From contig CM059624.1 in NCBI GenBank assembly GCA_030435675.1, forward strand, positions 3,434,769 to 3,498,768: DNA of 64,000 bases. The letters run 5' to 3'. The notes below the pieces were generated by a model. That model was not told the origin of the DNA and did not search any database. It saw nothing but the letters and a program-made list of their open reading frames with translations. The position numbers and the translations under genes were made by a program. Origin of the DNA: Steinernema hermaphroditum. Lineage: Eukaryota; Nematoda; Chromadorea; Rhabditida; Steinernematidae. Positions 48,163 to 60,030 of the stretch are shown here, in pieces (within the stretch, counting starts at the first letter, position 1; each line of letters opens with the position of its first letter).

Positions 48163-49603
48163 ATGAGGATTCTTTTCTTGGTTTCCTGCATCGTCGGCTT
48201 ATGTTTATCCAGTTCTGATCCACAACGTCCCCCTATCCCAATTGGACCCGACGAAGCCCAGAAACCAGCGATCAACGATGCTCTCTTCCGTCTCGCATTG
48301 AAGACACTCAACGAGAAGCCTAATGAATCCGGTGTGGTGTCCCCGTTCTCCATCGGCATGGCTCTGGCGACAGTGAATGCCGGTGCCGGTGGCAAGACCA
48401 GCAAGGAGATCACCGACGTCGCTTTTCCAGGTAGATGAGTCATAGAAAACAAGGCTAAACAGATTGTTAGGCATCGCACCAAAACATATCGAAATCTTCT
48501 TCGATTACGAGCTCTTATGTCTCGGTCCTTCCGATTACGGACGTAAACCTGTGGACATAGCATCTGCCGTATATCTGGAGGTATACCATCATTCCACTAG
48601 TATATCCTTTAAATATTTATTAAGAAATCTCTGGATCTTCTTCAAGGCTATGAGAAAAAAGTAGCCAAGCTGTTCAGAACTAAGGTCGAGAAGGCTGAAT
48701 TCGCCAAAAACCCTGAGGCGCAGAGAGTCAAGATCAACAAATTCGCGTCCGATGCCACAAAAGGGCATATCAATGAATTATTCAAATCGTCGGACATCAG
48801 CGCTCAAACAAAGGTCGCGGTTGTGAATGCTATTCACATAAGCTCTAGATTCGTGGATCGATTCGCGAAGAAGGACACGAAGAAGAAGGCGTTCCATAAT
48901 GACGACAAAACTGTAAAACAAGTAAGACTTCCATATTAATCCTCAATTAAGAGCAACGGTCGCAGCTGAAAACAGAACTGACCCGCGTTACTACGCGATC
49001 CTTTTAGATTGACATGCTCAACGGTGTGGATAGAGACGCCAAGTTTGCTGAAACCGATGACTATGTGTTCGCCAGTCTGCACTTGGGTGGATTTAATGGA
49101 CCGGAGTACTTTGTGCTCGTGCCAAAGAAGGGATCCCTCGCTGCCCTGAAACAACAGTTCATCTCTTCGACCAAATCCTATTCCAAGATGCATGATAACT
49201 TCACGTTCTCCAAAGAACTGCACATCACAATGCCCAAATTCAAGACGAAGACCGACAGAAACCTCAGGGAAACGTTGAAGAAGATGGGAATCAAGGACAT
49301 GTTCGACGAGAAGAAGGCCGACTTCACGCAAATCTCAAAGGCGCGCCTTTCATTCAGCGAGCTTATCCACCAGGTCAGATAGTGATACCGATTACAGAGA
49401 AAATTGTATAAATTCAGGCTGAACTAGAGATTGACGAAAACGGTGTCACGGCCGCCGCTGATTCGGCCCATTCGTCGATCGAGTTCATACCACCCTTCCC
49501 AGGATACAAACCTACCCCCCACTACATCACAGTCGATAGACCCTTCATCTTCGGCATCACCAATGTGAACGTTCCCGTCTTCATTGGACAATACTACGGA
49601 TAA
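48163..49603 (+). CDS. secreted serpin C
   Basis: Five exons: 48163-48430, 48471-48580, 48625-48921, 49008-49373, 49418-49603, giving 408 residues. A signal peptide (MRILFLVSCIVGLCLSS) is followed by serpin landmarks NDALFRLALK, SPFSIGMALATVNAGAGGKT, ATKGHINELF, VVNAIHIS, EYFVLVPKKG, ELHITMPKFK and the end RPFIFGIT ... VPVFIGQYYG. The hinge is ENGVTAAADSAH, where the fourth Ala of the usual Ala run is Asp, and a Pro-rich loop (FIPPFPGYKPTP) follows. The Asp may weaken loop insertion, so inhibition is uncertain. The exon 3 acceptor (TTATTAAG, 48617-48624) was placed by matching the start KSLDLLQGYE with the KTLNVLEGY of serpin A. It is the intact sister of serpin B. Confidence 0.85.
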
Positions 49604-50605
49604 GAAACAAACGGTGTTTTCTTGTTTTTTGTTTTTAATGTGAACATAAACTTCAAGTTACAATATTCGTGAGCCCTTTTAAGTGAATACAAATCATATA
49701 TCAATTTAGCTTTTCACGAAAGTACACCTTAGGAACAAGCGTTGGACCTCATGATAAGCGAGGTTGAAAAACAAGTCAGCGGTCCGGAAACATGGCTGCT
49801 CGCGAAGTCACCGTAGAAGAAGCTTTCGACCAAGATGAATAGTGTCCGTGTTCTAAACAGGGAGTGCAATGGCTGGATCCGAGACATCGTAATGCTGAGG
49901 CAATGAACGTTTAAAGTCGTTTATTGAAATAAACCGAGAAACGCTGACTATCGAGAACGGGATGCTATGATTTTAGTACATGCGTTATACCAACAATTTG
50001 GCTATCATCATTCAGTAAGAGTTCTCCATTGAGTTCCCTCTGGGTACTGCATTATGCGCAAAGAAGATAAAAACCGGTTACCCTTTGGCGATTCTAGCCG
50101 GTCGGTTCTGTTCCGCCTTTTCGGTGACAGAGAAAAGGAAGAAAAGGAAGACTCTTCTCTGTCTGTGTCGCATCTATTACACTCATAGGCGCACTTTCTC
50201 TCAGACACAGCTCTGTGATACATAGAGATAGCGACGTATGTGTTCTGCCGTATTCCTCAGACCCAGTGGCATCTCGCAGGTCAATCAAATTCACTTTTAC
50301 GGTAAGAGCAATTCCATGCACTCGGAGTCAGCCACATCTTCATCTCCAAGTGCGGCGTTTGGGCAGGTAGCAGTAATCGAGTTTATAATCGAGTAATCGA
50401 GTAATTTCCGATTCGATTGCTGCTCCATGTCTAAACGCCATTCACAAGACCTCCCATACATCCCATACATGATTAGTCGTTCTCGTTGCCTACTTTATGT
50501 GTTTCTACTCAATAAATCGACTTTACTCTACCGAGGATTTCAATGAATCACAACCCTCTTCATATGACATGGACATGGGTTTAGCCGATTGCGAACAAGT
50601 CGGAA
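49604..50605. other. intergenic, convergent 3' flanks
   Basis: Between serpin C and the end of gdi-1. No supportable gene; short minus-strand frames at 50.0-50.3 kb match nothing. Confidence 0.4.
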
Positions 50606-52268
50606 TCACTCTTCATCTTCCAAGCTCAAATGGGTGATCTTCGAGAAGTCGAACTCCTGTTGGGTAGCGCGCTGGAAGATGTCGAGAACGTCCTGACATG
50701 TAGTTTCGAAGTGCGTAGTAGCGTCATATGACTTCGAGATGAAAAGTTGTGACTCATTTCCCATGTCAACCGGCTCGTAAACGTCGGAAATGCTTGTGAA
50801 CCTAAACAAAAATAGTCAAAACCACTTTGGGAAAGCCGGACTCTAACCGTTCAGCAATAGGGCCAAGAAGCTGAAGACCCGGAAGGATTTCAGCCTCGGG
50901 ATTCTGAGTCTCAATCGTCGTCGAGACCATGGCCACGTACCAGCTCTTCGGAGACACTTGGTTTGCGTTGGCCACACATGAGATGTAGATATCTGAATAG
51001 AGAAACGTTTCAGAAATTCCAGAAAGGGCGTTGATTTACCGGACTGGCGGTTGACCTGTCTCTGGGGGATGATGATCTGACAGCTTTGAGCATCGTTGGT
51101 ATTCGGGATCGGGTGGTTCAGAAGGCAAATGACCCTAATGACCTGACCGACCTTCTTGACTCGATCGTTGGCATATGAAGGGTCACAGAAGACCTGCTTG
51201 CAGCGAGCAACCTCGTCGCCAGAGCGCACTCCAACGACCTTGCCGTCCTCAATAACCAAACTGTCAACGGGCTTGTCCAACATAAAGGTTCCTCCGTAAA
51301 CGGCGCTAAGACGGGCGAAAGCTTGGGGAAGTTCGCCGAGACCGTAAAGAGGGTACAAGTAGGGCGACTTCTCATAGCGGGCCAGCGAGTTTCGGTACAG
51401 ACGGATGCGGTCGATAGTCGGTCCGAATGGTTCGTTCTTGTACCTGGAGGAGAGAACATTCACTTCAGCTGTGCATATAGGTGTTTTAGGATCCAATTAA
51501 GTTTACTGTACCCGAGAAACCAGTTTAGTTTAACGACCAAACGAAGCTACTTAGACCGAACGTTGAACGAAACGGACCTAGTAAGGTCAGGCTATATCAT
51601 GCCAATGCTGCTGATTTTAGGCGTCCAAAACTTACTTATCATCACGATAAAGAGCCAGAGCGTGGCCAGTGAAGTCAGCAGTGTTATCGTCGAGTCCGAA
51701 CTTCTCATACACCTGCTTCATGGTGTTGTTGTGGGGGTCCAGCCCCTGCCAGGTATCCGATTTCTCAGCATCGAAGTTCTCCACCCAAGCGAGGAACTTT
51801 CCAAAGCGGCGCTTTTCGAACATTCCCATCAAGCTGCTGGAGAGCGCCTCCATCTTGTCCGCCGGCACTTTAAACACCTTTCCGCCCTTGTACACGTACG
51901 ATCCCTCGATCGACTTGAATTCCAAGTAGCGCGTGACTCCAGTGTGGATCAGGAGCTTGACGAGACTGCCATCGGCCATGAGGAATTTAGGGATTAGGTC
52001 GACGTTCCAGTCACGTCCACGACCCATGGCTGGGAGAGGCTTGGCCTGAGGTCCTGTAATATGAGATGTCTCACTGAATTTAGCATTCGGATGTACCCAT
52101 GAAGTGCTCGTACAACTTCTCAAGAGGAGTGATCGAGGCCGAGTCGGCGCCATAGTAGTTGTTGCGATCCATGTGGAGGACCTTCTTGCCGGAGACGGCC
52201 AGCATTCCCGAAAGAATGCACTCCTTCAGGCCCGTTCCGAGGACAATAGCGTCGTACTCCTGATCCAT
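50606..52268 (-). CDS. gdi-1: Rab GDP-dissociation inhibitor
   Basis: Five minus-strand exons: 52268-52097, 52053-51636, 51443-51040, 50992-50848, 50801-50606, giving 444 residues, the normal length of GDI. The N-terminus has the family signature [18 protein letters not shown] followed by [13 protein letters not shown], a dinucleotide-binding-like start. Other conserved stretches are [53 protein letters not shown], the Rab-binding region and DEE at the C-terminus. GDI extracts prenylated GDP-bound Rab proteins from membranes and recycles them in the cytosol. It is a single-copy housekeeping gene in animals; here it sits among fast-evolving families. No break seen. Confidence 0.95.
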
Positions 52269-53786
52269 GGCTAATAGGGTGAACGATTCTGAAATAGGCC
52301 AGCGATCTTGTAACCCATAAACAGATATGCTGGAGATAAGTCGCGAAACGAAATGCATTCGGAATAAACGTGAAATGGTGCATTCCATAGGAGAGGTGTC
52401 AAGAAGGCAAAACTGTGAACGTTGTCGCTCGCTACGAGAGCCTGAGATAGGTTTCAGTAAGTACTCATTGCGCAACGGCCGGGAATCTCGAGAAAAACAA
52501 CACCCATAGATGGTCGAATTACATGGAACGCGAAAGAAACGTTGCGTTCGCGTCTCTACTTTGTCGTTCGAATAGAGAACGTGACGCTTAGTAATTCCCA
52601 TTCGGTTCGGCAACGCCGCGTGTGGCCCGCAATCTCAATTGATTAGTGCATGGTTGCAAGAGCGCCAGATGCAATCGATTTTCGAAATGTTGCCATAGGG
52701 TCAGGTAGCGTGATGCTTGATGCTCATAGCATGAGCATCAACTTACGCGGAAACGAGTAGAGCTGGAGCCGAGCCATCGGAGCCAAGATGAACTGCCACG
52801 TAGCACTTCGGTTCAGACCTCTCACTTCATCTTCTCGCCAATCCAAGTCAATCTAAGCCGACTAGAACCGCCCACTTAGGGATCGCTGTATATACAAGGG
52901 ACAGTAGTCACTGTTCGCGCGCAGCGGTTCGAAGAGTCCGCAGCGCAGAGGCACAAAGCAAGGATCGAAGTTTATCGTAGGGCCGTGCAGTCTTGACCAA
53001 GTTGTCCGACAAGTAATACAGATTCACGATTTGAATCAAACGAAGAACAGAAACAAGTAGAATTTCAAAATATGAAGGCTACATCTACACATCCGAAATC
53101 GTCGCTCATTGGCGATTTCCAACATGGGAAAAACAATTATATCCGCAGTGGGAAGAAGCAAAGCGAAGACCCACGACTACCATGAGAGACGACGCGACGC
53201 AGAGAGCGTCAGATGAATAAGGAGACGAAGGGAAACGTGAGTCACTGAGATATTGAATGGACGCGTCGCTAGTGTCTCGGATTGCTGAAAGCCGGCGCTC
53301 CCTCACAGCCTGATCCTTCTTCATTACGAGTGAAAACCAAACGGGAATTCATTTAACTGATAATTGATACGTGAACGAAATACCCACTCACATTCGGTTG
53401 AGACTCACAATCAAAATGATATGTTAAAGAGGGCACAAATATGAAGATAACATAGACTCTGTTTTGCTGAATCACTAGCAAAACCAATCAGTGGAGAGTC
53501 GTTTGTGGTATATGACCAAAATCACATTTCCTTTTCATTAATTAGAGTTTGAGGCACTATTTATGTTCTGAACCCATCCAAATCTTTGTTAAGTTACGGT
53601 AGTCGAATGCTTTGCTGTCTGCTTTTGGTTCAGGACTATCGACCCTATCTCTCGCTAGCAGACCGGAGCTCCTAAACCGACCCTATCCCGCAAATTCCAT
53701 CGACCAGTTCGACATCAGCGCCACACCAGGAATGAAGTCGGGATATCCCTTGTTTGTCTGTATTTTTATGTCACCAAACGCATAAT

Positions 53787-53860
53787 GCCTTTGATTCATG
53801 AAATAAAGTCGTGAAGTCGTCATAACGAGTTATTACGAGTTTATTTCGTGAATCAAAGGC
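53787..53860. repeat. short inverted repeat with GCCTTTGATT ends
   Basis: GCCTTTGATTCATGAAATAA (53787-53806) is the reverse complement, with about one mismatch, of TTATTTCGTGAATCAAAGGC (53841-53860). Single arms recur at about 4800-4821 and 54882-54901, which suggests terminal repeats of a small DNA element. Confidence 0.65.
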
Positions 53861-54601
53861 TTACGCCTTGCACGACACCGAATAATAGACAAACAGAGGA
53901 TGTCTCGTTGTAGCCGGCTTCATCCCTGGCGCGGCGCTTATGGCGAACCGGTCGGAGACGGCGCGCATCACGGGGCATGTGGGAGACGGCAAGACTTCGG
54001 AAATGGCAGTAGAACTTCTTCTTCTCGAGACGTTTGCGGCACAGAGGAGGCTTTTGAGCTCGCATCTTCTTCGTAGAGATGAGTTCGTGGTCCGGGAATT
54101 GCGTCTTCGGTGGTCCTCAGAGCGTCGGCGACCTTCAGGGTGACATCTCACGCAGCCGGATTCCTGGCGTCGGACATCTTGCTTGTCAGCGGTGGTGGGA
54201 CTACGGCTTCCGGGTGTCCCAATTCCCTCTGGAAGCCGGAAAACTCACAACTGCCACAGGGTTTACCATCAGACCAACCGGACACTCAGAAATAGAACGG
54301 AGGGACCGATCGCTCGCCACCGCGACAAGAGTGAGACTCGTCATAACACCATATCTAAAGAAAATAGAAATGGGAGCAGTTTCTGACGAAACAGTTAAGA
54401 TCAAATCTAATCACTTTGAATGGAAATTTTTGACAGTGTTCGGTCAAAATGGGCGAAACCAAAAGGCAATGGCCAAAACGGTTGTGACTGTATATAAGCA
54501 ACTGGAATACAACGCCCTTCATATGTACTACACGCTGTTTACAGCAACCATGGTTGCACTGCGGTCTTTCAATTGTGCTGTTAAACGGCATAAGCGCTAT
54601 A

Positions 54602-54878
54602 AATGGCTGTACTATAATAATCAGTTCAGACGAATAAAGCAATTGCTCAAACAATTCAGTCGAAAACTGTCATCTGTCTTGTCTTCTTGCTCAAATTTTG
54701 AATAATAATTCTCTTTGTTACTCGCAGAACTTGTTTATTCGTGCACATTACAAGGAGGAAACTTTGGGCAGCCGTCGAGATTAATGAGCATATGCTCCGA
54801 AATACACAAAAACATTTCGTTGCCGACTGATTTAAAGTGCAGACGTTGTAATAGTGTGATTTTTCCACTTAAAACCGT
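54602..54878 (+). promoter_or_regulatory. orphan serpin upstream block, copy 3
   Basis: It repeats the upstream blocks of serpins B and C (CAGACGAATAAAGCAATTGC, GTCGAGATTAATGAGCATATG, ACATTTCGTTGCCGACTGATT, CCACTTAAAACC). It stops abruptly at about 54878, where a GCCTTTGATT repeat begins. Serpin D, 0.5 kb downstream, is of a different subtype, so this block has lost its gene. Confidence 0.55.
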
Positions 54879-55411
54879 AGTGCCTTTGATTTATTTTGAT
54901 TCAGTCGTTTTAAGTCGGGTTGTGTGGCTCAAGAAATAAAATCACAAGTCCATTCTTTCAGCTTTCAGCTATCTTTAGCTGAGAAGCGTCTGTGTGAGGT
55001 TTCACACTGTTATTTCACAGGAAAAGTAACCAAGTGATCAAAGTCAAACCAAACGATTACAGTCATCAGGAACAGAAAGTGCATGACCAAGTCCGACACC
55101 TCATCCGCGTACTGTCATCCCTGACACCTCATCTAGGATCGGCCCGTCTCCTCATCCGACCGGGAGTCAGCCCTTTGTGAGTCAACATCGCCGCCTTCGT
55201 CCGAAGTGGAAATGAATATTCCACGGGTCCGACCTTTCAGTTCATTCTGTCCTGGCCACATCCTGGTGCGCTACCCCCGATGTCCAGCGCCACACCGAGT
55301 AGCTTTATGTCTTTGTTGGGACCACCGAACTAAACTTTTTGAGATTGGCGAGATAGATTCCATACATGGCTACCTTTCATAAAATCCATTTGGTTTCAGG
55401 TAGTTACGACA

Positions 55412-56775
55412 ATGAAAGTTCACATACTTCTATTTCTCCTCATTGGAGGGACATCTATTTCTCCTGTCGAATCCAATGTCCATTCGAAAGTGAACGACGC
55501 TCTGTTCCGTTTTTCCCTGAAGTTCCTCAAGGAACAAACAAAGGAGATCTCCGTCATGTCGCCGTTCTCCCTGGCCATGGCCATGGCTATGGTGAACGAT
55601 GGAGCGAAGGGCAAGACCAGTCAAGAAGTCACCGATGTCATCTTCAATGGTAACAATATGCAGGCATGTGCAAATCGCAAAAGTCCATCTTAGGCATCCC
55701 GAAAGATGAGATCACCTCTTGGCACAAAACAAAGCTCTCCGAACTGAAACGCGGAAAATCTCCCCTGGCTCTGGCCGCTCGTGTCTACATTGAGGTAACA
55801 TATACGGTGTTTCATCTGTCGACATGCAAAATTTAGAAGTCGGAAAAGATCCTGAAGTCCTTTCTTGATTCGATGACTGGCAATTTCCACAGCGAACTGG
55901 TAAAGGCGGACTTCCTCAACGATTCGGATAACGAGCGAAAAAACGTCAACAACTTCGTGAACGAGTCGACTCGTGGTCACATTCCCGAATTGATTCCACA
56001 GGGAGCAATCAATACAGATACGAAACTTATTCCGGTCAATGCTCTTTACATGGAATCGAAGTTCCAAACTGCTTTTGAAAAGTACTTTACGGGCCCAGCG
56101 AACTTTACCAATGAGGACGGCACCGTCAAACAGGTCAGCGTTTGGGGCTCAATCTCCCATGCTTTATGACGTGTTTTCTGTAACTGTTTCTTTAGGTCAC
56201 GACGATGTAGATGCCCTTCGACGGACTTGAATACAAGGACGACCCCCAGTTCAGTTACACCGAGCTCCCATTCGAGGACGACGGCTTCGCTTTCTTCATT
56301 CTGGTCCCGAAGGAACGCAACCTGACCGACTTCATCTCCGACACTCTGAAGCAGAAGGAGCCTATCGCGAAAAGCCTCCGTTCGCCATACCGTTATGGCT
56401 GTTCTGTTGACGTTGCTCTGCCAAAATTCAACGTTTCCTCTAGTCCTAATTCCACAGACACGCTTAAGAGCATGGGGGTTAAATCGATCTTTGATAGGTT
56501 TGAGGCCGACCTCAGTGGAATCAGCGAACGTTTAAATCTGTATGTGAAAGGAGTTGACCACAAGGTGAGCTTCGTAAGTAAAAATCATGGACGAACTTCT
56601 TCAGGCGACCTTGGATCTGACCGAAACTGGTATCAAAGCTTCAGCTGCTACTGCTGCCAGAGTCGATGTTTTCAAATCAGGCAACATGTGTTTTGGGAAA
56701 CTTGAAGCCAATCGTCCCTTCCTCTACGGTATCACTCACAACGGTACTCCTCTCTTCGTTGGACAATACTATTAA
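55412..56775 (+). CDS. secreted serpin D, in-frame TAG at one exon edge
   Basis: Five exons: 55412-55649, 55694-55794, 55837-56133, 56211-56564 (or 56196-56564), 56605-56775. A signal peptide (MKVHILLFLLIGGTSIS) and serpin landmarks NDALFRFSLK, SPFSLAMAMAMVNDGAKGKT, STRGHIPELI, LIPVNALY, FFILVPKE and RPFLYGITHNGTPLFVGQYY are present. The hinge TGIKASAATAARV is followed by VDVFKSGN. After the natural acceptor TTTCTTTAG (56195) the frame reads VTTM then TAG (56208-56210). Using the AG of that TAG as acceptor restores the frame, loses five codons and gives 386 residues. Either the gene has shifted its splice site to bypass a nonsense mutation, or it is a fresh pseudogene. Confidence 0.75.
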
Positions 56776-56956
56776 CTTGTGCCTTTGCTAATCAAATGAA
56801 GATATAAACGAATGAGATACTGAACCATGTGCGGACTCCACTGTGCGTAAACTCGCCACTAGATTGTCGATGCTGTCGGCAGGCGGCGATCTCATACGAA
56901 AATCATTTTTTATTAAATTCAATCTTCATTTGGTTTGAAAACACTTTCATATGAGT

Positions 56957-57493
56957 TTACAAATGGAACTTGGCCTTAATGAACGCCCAGGGACGACTCA
57001 ACAACGCCAGGAACTCATTCTTGATCGCGTCGATGATCTCCTCGGTGCTCTTGTCAGCTCTCCACCAGGCCAAGGCTCCAAGTCGCTCCACGGCTTCGCA
57101 CATCGACGTCTTCACGACGTTGCAAGCGGGGCCATGGCTGGACATTGCCTTGTTCAAGCAAGCGCGGAACTCCGCGTCACAGCGCTTCTTGGTCGTAGTC
57201 ATCTTGTTGTCATAACACTTGTCATGATGCACACAGCAGTCGTTGACCGTATCTGAATCCCACATTTTCAGGAGAAAGCAAAGAGGACATACCCAGGGCA
57301 TTAGCCGGGCATAGCGTCTTCACCACCTTAAAGGCGATTTTCCTTATCGGCGTCAGAGTTCCGCATTGGAAATCGGAGGAGTCCACGGATTCCAGAAGAG
57401 TCGAGGAGGCGACTGTCGTAAACGTAAGGGCGAGAAGAAGAGACTGAAATGGCGATATCAGTGGCGAAGGAAGAGATGAAGAACAACCTTCAT
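56957..57493 (-). CDS. secreted phospholipase-A2-like protein A
   Basis: Three minus-strand exons: 57493-57488 (ATGAAG only), 57443-57293, 57252-56957, giving 150 residues. A signal peptide (MKSLLLALTFTTVASS) is followed by DFQCGT, the PLA2 histidine motif NDCCVHHDKCYDN, and further Cys pairs (RCDAEFRACLNKA, MCEAVE). The His-Asp pair of CCVHHDKCY is the catalytic dyad region in secreted PLA2. The glycine-rich calcium loop is not obvious; the nematode members I know likewise keep only FQCGT-type sequence there. Hydrolysis of phospholipids is likely but unproven. Head-to-head with the B gene; nearest in promoter and sequence to D. Confidence 0.8.
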
Positions 57494-57984
57494 GGTGAGC
57501 TGAGCAGCTTCAGTGGTGATGAGTCTAAGGCTTAGGCGTCCTCTTTTATTCTGTTTATTTTAGCTGGCCACGTAGCTTATGATAATCGGTCTTCCACGGA
57601 CAGGTGCTAATTTGAATTTGGAGACAGCTTGTTTTATGGGAATTCCGACAGATTCTGTTTCCGATTCCCCACACAACCAAACATGTTCGAATTGTGGTGA
57701 TCTACAGAGTTTTGGCCGTCATACAATATGACACAAAACAGCAAATATAAACCTGGGCGCTTGAGTTGATAAAGTCGCTTGAGTCGCTTAAGTTGATTGA
57801 TAAAGGCGACGGAATCCCATAAAATCTCCACTCAGAATCTGTCTGCGCATTCAAATTAACACCTGTGGGTGGGAGACAGAAACAAACTGATTATCATGAG
57901 GCTTACGTGGACAACTGAAAAGAAGGCTTTATATGGAGAGTCTTCAGGATCTCGATCACCACAACTGAAGCCGCTCAGCTCATC
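57494..57984. promoter_or_regulatory. bidirectional promoter of PLA2-like A and B
   Basis: The 491-nt space between divergent starts contains TGATAA (57580-57585) on the A side and TTATCA (57891-57896) on the B side, each followed toward its gene by a CACGTA/TACGTGG-like box and an AT-rich TATA-like site. Much of it recurs inverted at 60031-60775. TGATAA-type GATA sites drive intestinal genes in nematodes; use here is inferred. Confidence 0.55.
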
Positions 57985-58521
57985 ATGAAGGTTAGTCCTT
58001 CATCTTTTCCTTCCAGGCTGATATCCCATTTCAGTTCCTGGTTCTCGCCGTTCTTGCCTCCGCAGGTCTGTGCTCGGCCGCCAAAGATCAGTGTGGTACT
58101 GGCGGTATAGTCACGAAGTTGGTTCACTGGGTTGTGGACACTGGCTGTTACATTCAAAAAGGTAATTCCTTTAGTTTTTATCTTTCACCCCTAGTGGTCT
58201 TTAGATGCGATAAACTCCTGTTGCGTCGAGCATGACGACTGTTACACCAAACAGAAGGGACGTGGTGCTTGTGACAAGCGCTTCTGTGGCTGCCTCGAAA
58301 ATGCCGTCACCAGCGTGGCCAGCGGAAAGGACCGTGCGACCTGTTCGCGCACGTCCACGGTCATGTGTGAGATGGTGGAGCTTCTTGGTTCGCCGGCCTA
58401 CACGAAAGCTGGTGCCGAAGAGATGCTCAAAAAGGCCAAGACGTGGATCAAGGAACATGCAAGTGCTTCTGCGACCGAGATCAAGTCCAAGGTTTCCGAT
58501 TGGAAGAAGGTGATTGGATAA
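57985..58521 (+). CDS. secreted phospholipase-A2-like protein B
   Basis: Three exons: 57985-57990 (ATGAAG), 58035-58161, 58205-58521, giving 149 residues. The signal peptide is MKFLVLAVLASAGLCSA. DQCGT, then NSCCVEHDDCYTK with the His-Asp motif, KRFCGCLENA and VMCEMVE follow. The C-terminus is Lys-rich and helical (EEMLKKAKTWIKEHA). The tiny first exon with the phase 0 intron right after ATGAAG is shared by all four genes. AATAAA at 58577 may be the polyA signal. Most similar to gene C. Confidence 0.82.
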
Positions 58522-59367
58522 GGTGTTCATTGAGCTGCGAACGAGCTCCGTCTTATGCGTTTCTAATTGCACGAAATAAATAATGATTGCACTTAAAATT
58601 GTGTACGGCAGTATACTTTCCATAGCAGCTGGAAGCGAGACTTCGGACTCCGAGAGTCGATACCTGAGACGACACTGTTTCTACCGTCTTTCTGTGGTCG
58701 AAATGTCAGCGAATATTGTGAACACTTAGGGTGGTGGAGGGTTACATTGGGGTGATGTAGGGCCTTTCATTTGTGTCGGTGGCGATCGGTCCTTTCGCTC
58801 TCCTAGAAATGAGTTGCATGTCCTGTTTGACCGCCGTCTTGGCGCAATAATCGTCCGTACGCGTGGAATACGTAGGAGCCGCATTTGAACCGTCTTGTCA
58901 AGACCGTAATAAATACCACGGCGCGAGGCATAACTGAAGCTTCGAGGGACGCACTGCAACCATTTCGATTATGGGATTCCACGATTATGATGCCGTGCAC
59001 CGAAACCAGAAGAAGATCAGTGTCTGAGGTATGATACTGTGACTTCTTGTGCTCAGAGACGTCCTGCGGACTTAATGTCATTGATTCGAGTAGATAAATT
59101 GCGAGTCGTGCCCAAGAGGTGTTCAAGAAGTGTTCATTTCAGAGCGGACATGTTCCCAATCGGGACTTTTGCATTGATTACACAACGTTCATTTCTGTGT
59201 CGACACACCATCGTCAAAGTATCAAAGGCATAGACATTTGATTGACTTACTAAGAAAAAATGAAAGCACAGGAAACACTTTCGACCACTTTTTTCCCCAT
59301 AGAAGTTATTTTTTTGTATGAAAATGCTTTATTTCATTTAAAACAAAGTGGAACATCACAACAAGAG
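58522..59367. other. intergenic between convergent PLA2-like genes
   Basis: 3' flanks of B and C. No supportable gene; short frames near 58.73-59.2 kb match nothing. Confidence 0.4.
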
Positions 59368-60030
59368 TTAGTCAGAATGTTTAGAAACCATGTTCTTGGC
59401 CTTGTTCCAGAGATTGGCAACTCCGAACTTCGCCTTCTGGAAAGCAGTCTTCGTCTTCTGCCATCCAGACTTCATGTTGGCCATCTTCTGGAAAATTTCC
59501 GGGGCGTGAGACTTGACGTAGGTGACGCTCTTTCCCCACGAGGCCTTCACCTTCTCCATCGTCGCATTCACCTTGACCATGTGGTAAGGCAGCTCGCCGA
59601 ATTTCTCCACTGCCCTGCACATGAGACTCGAGGTTCGAGGACAGGTGACGTCGTCCTTGGGGTCCTCAGTGAGCGTCATGTTGGCGACAGCATCGTTGAG
59701 ACAGTTGCAGAACGTCGCGTCGCAAGACTTCCGTCCCTTCTGCTCGTCGTAGCACGTGTCGTGCTCAACACAGCAGACGTTGATCGAATCTGAAGTGAAC
59801 GATTGGAGCGAGGTAGGCAGATGAAAGATTACCCATGCGAACGTAGCATCCCTCGGCGACGAACAAATGAACTCCTTCTCTGATCAGGCTGTTGGTGCCG
59901 CATTGGAAGTCCTTGAAGTCGACAGCATCCATGGCGATGGAGCAGAGAACTGCGGCGGGAAGAAGGGCGAGAAGAAGGAACTGAAATGGGATATCAGCCT
60001 GGAAGGAAAGGATGAAGGACAGACCTTCAT
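59368..60030 (-). CDS. secreted phospholipase-A2-like protein C
   Basis: Three minus-strand exons: 60030-60025 (ATGAAG), 59980-59833, 59789-59368, giving 191 residues, the longest of the four. The signal peptide MKFLLLALLPAAVLCSI is followed by DFQCGT, NVCCVEHDTCYDE with the His-Asp motif, and CDATFCNCLNDA. A long basic helical C-terminus (about 70 residues, rich in Lys, e.g. KSGWQKTKTAFQKAKFG) follows. An N-glycosylation-type NMT occurs within the Cys region. Head-to-head with gene D. Confidence 0.8.

Larger units (their letters stand above)
52269..55411. other. intergenic; orphan serpin block and small inverted repeats
   Basis: No gene that I can name. Overlapping long open frames on both strands at 53.85-54.7 kb lack family resemblance and consistent exon structure. 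The stretch includes a hairpin-forming repeat (53787-53860), a serpin upstream block without its serpin (54602-54878), and then the promoter region of serpin D. Confidence 0.4.

Noticed and set aside
52080..52613. longer N-terminus for gdi-1
   Set aside because: GDI proteins start with M-(D/N)-E/Q-EYD; the ATG at 52268 gives the normal length and the upstream part is unrelated.
54079..54705. 208-residue plus-strand open frame
   Set aside because: It runs into the orphan serpin upstream block, and equally long frames exist in two other phases. No protein family recognised.
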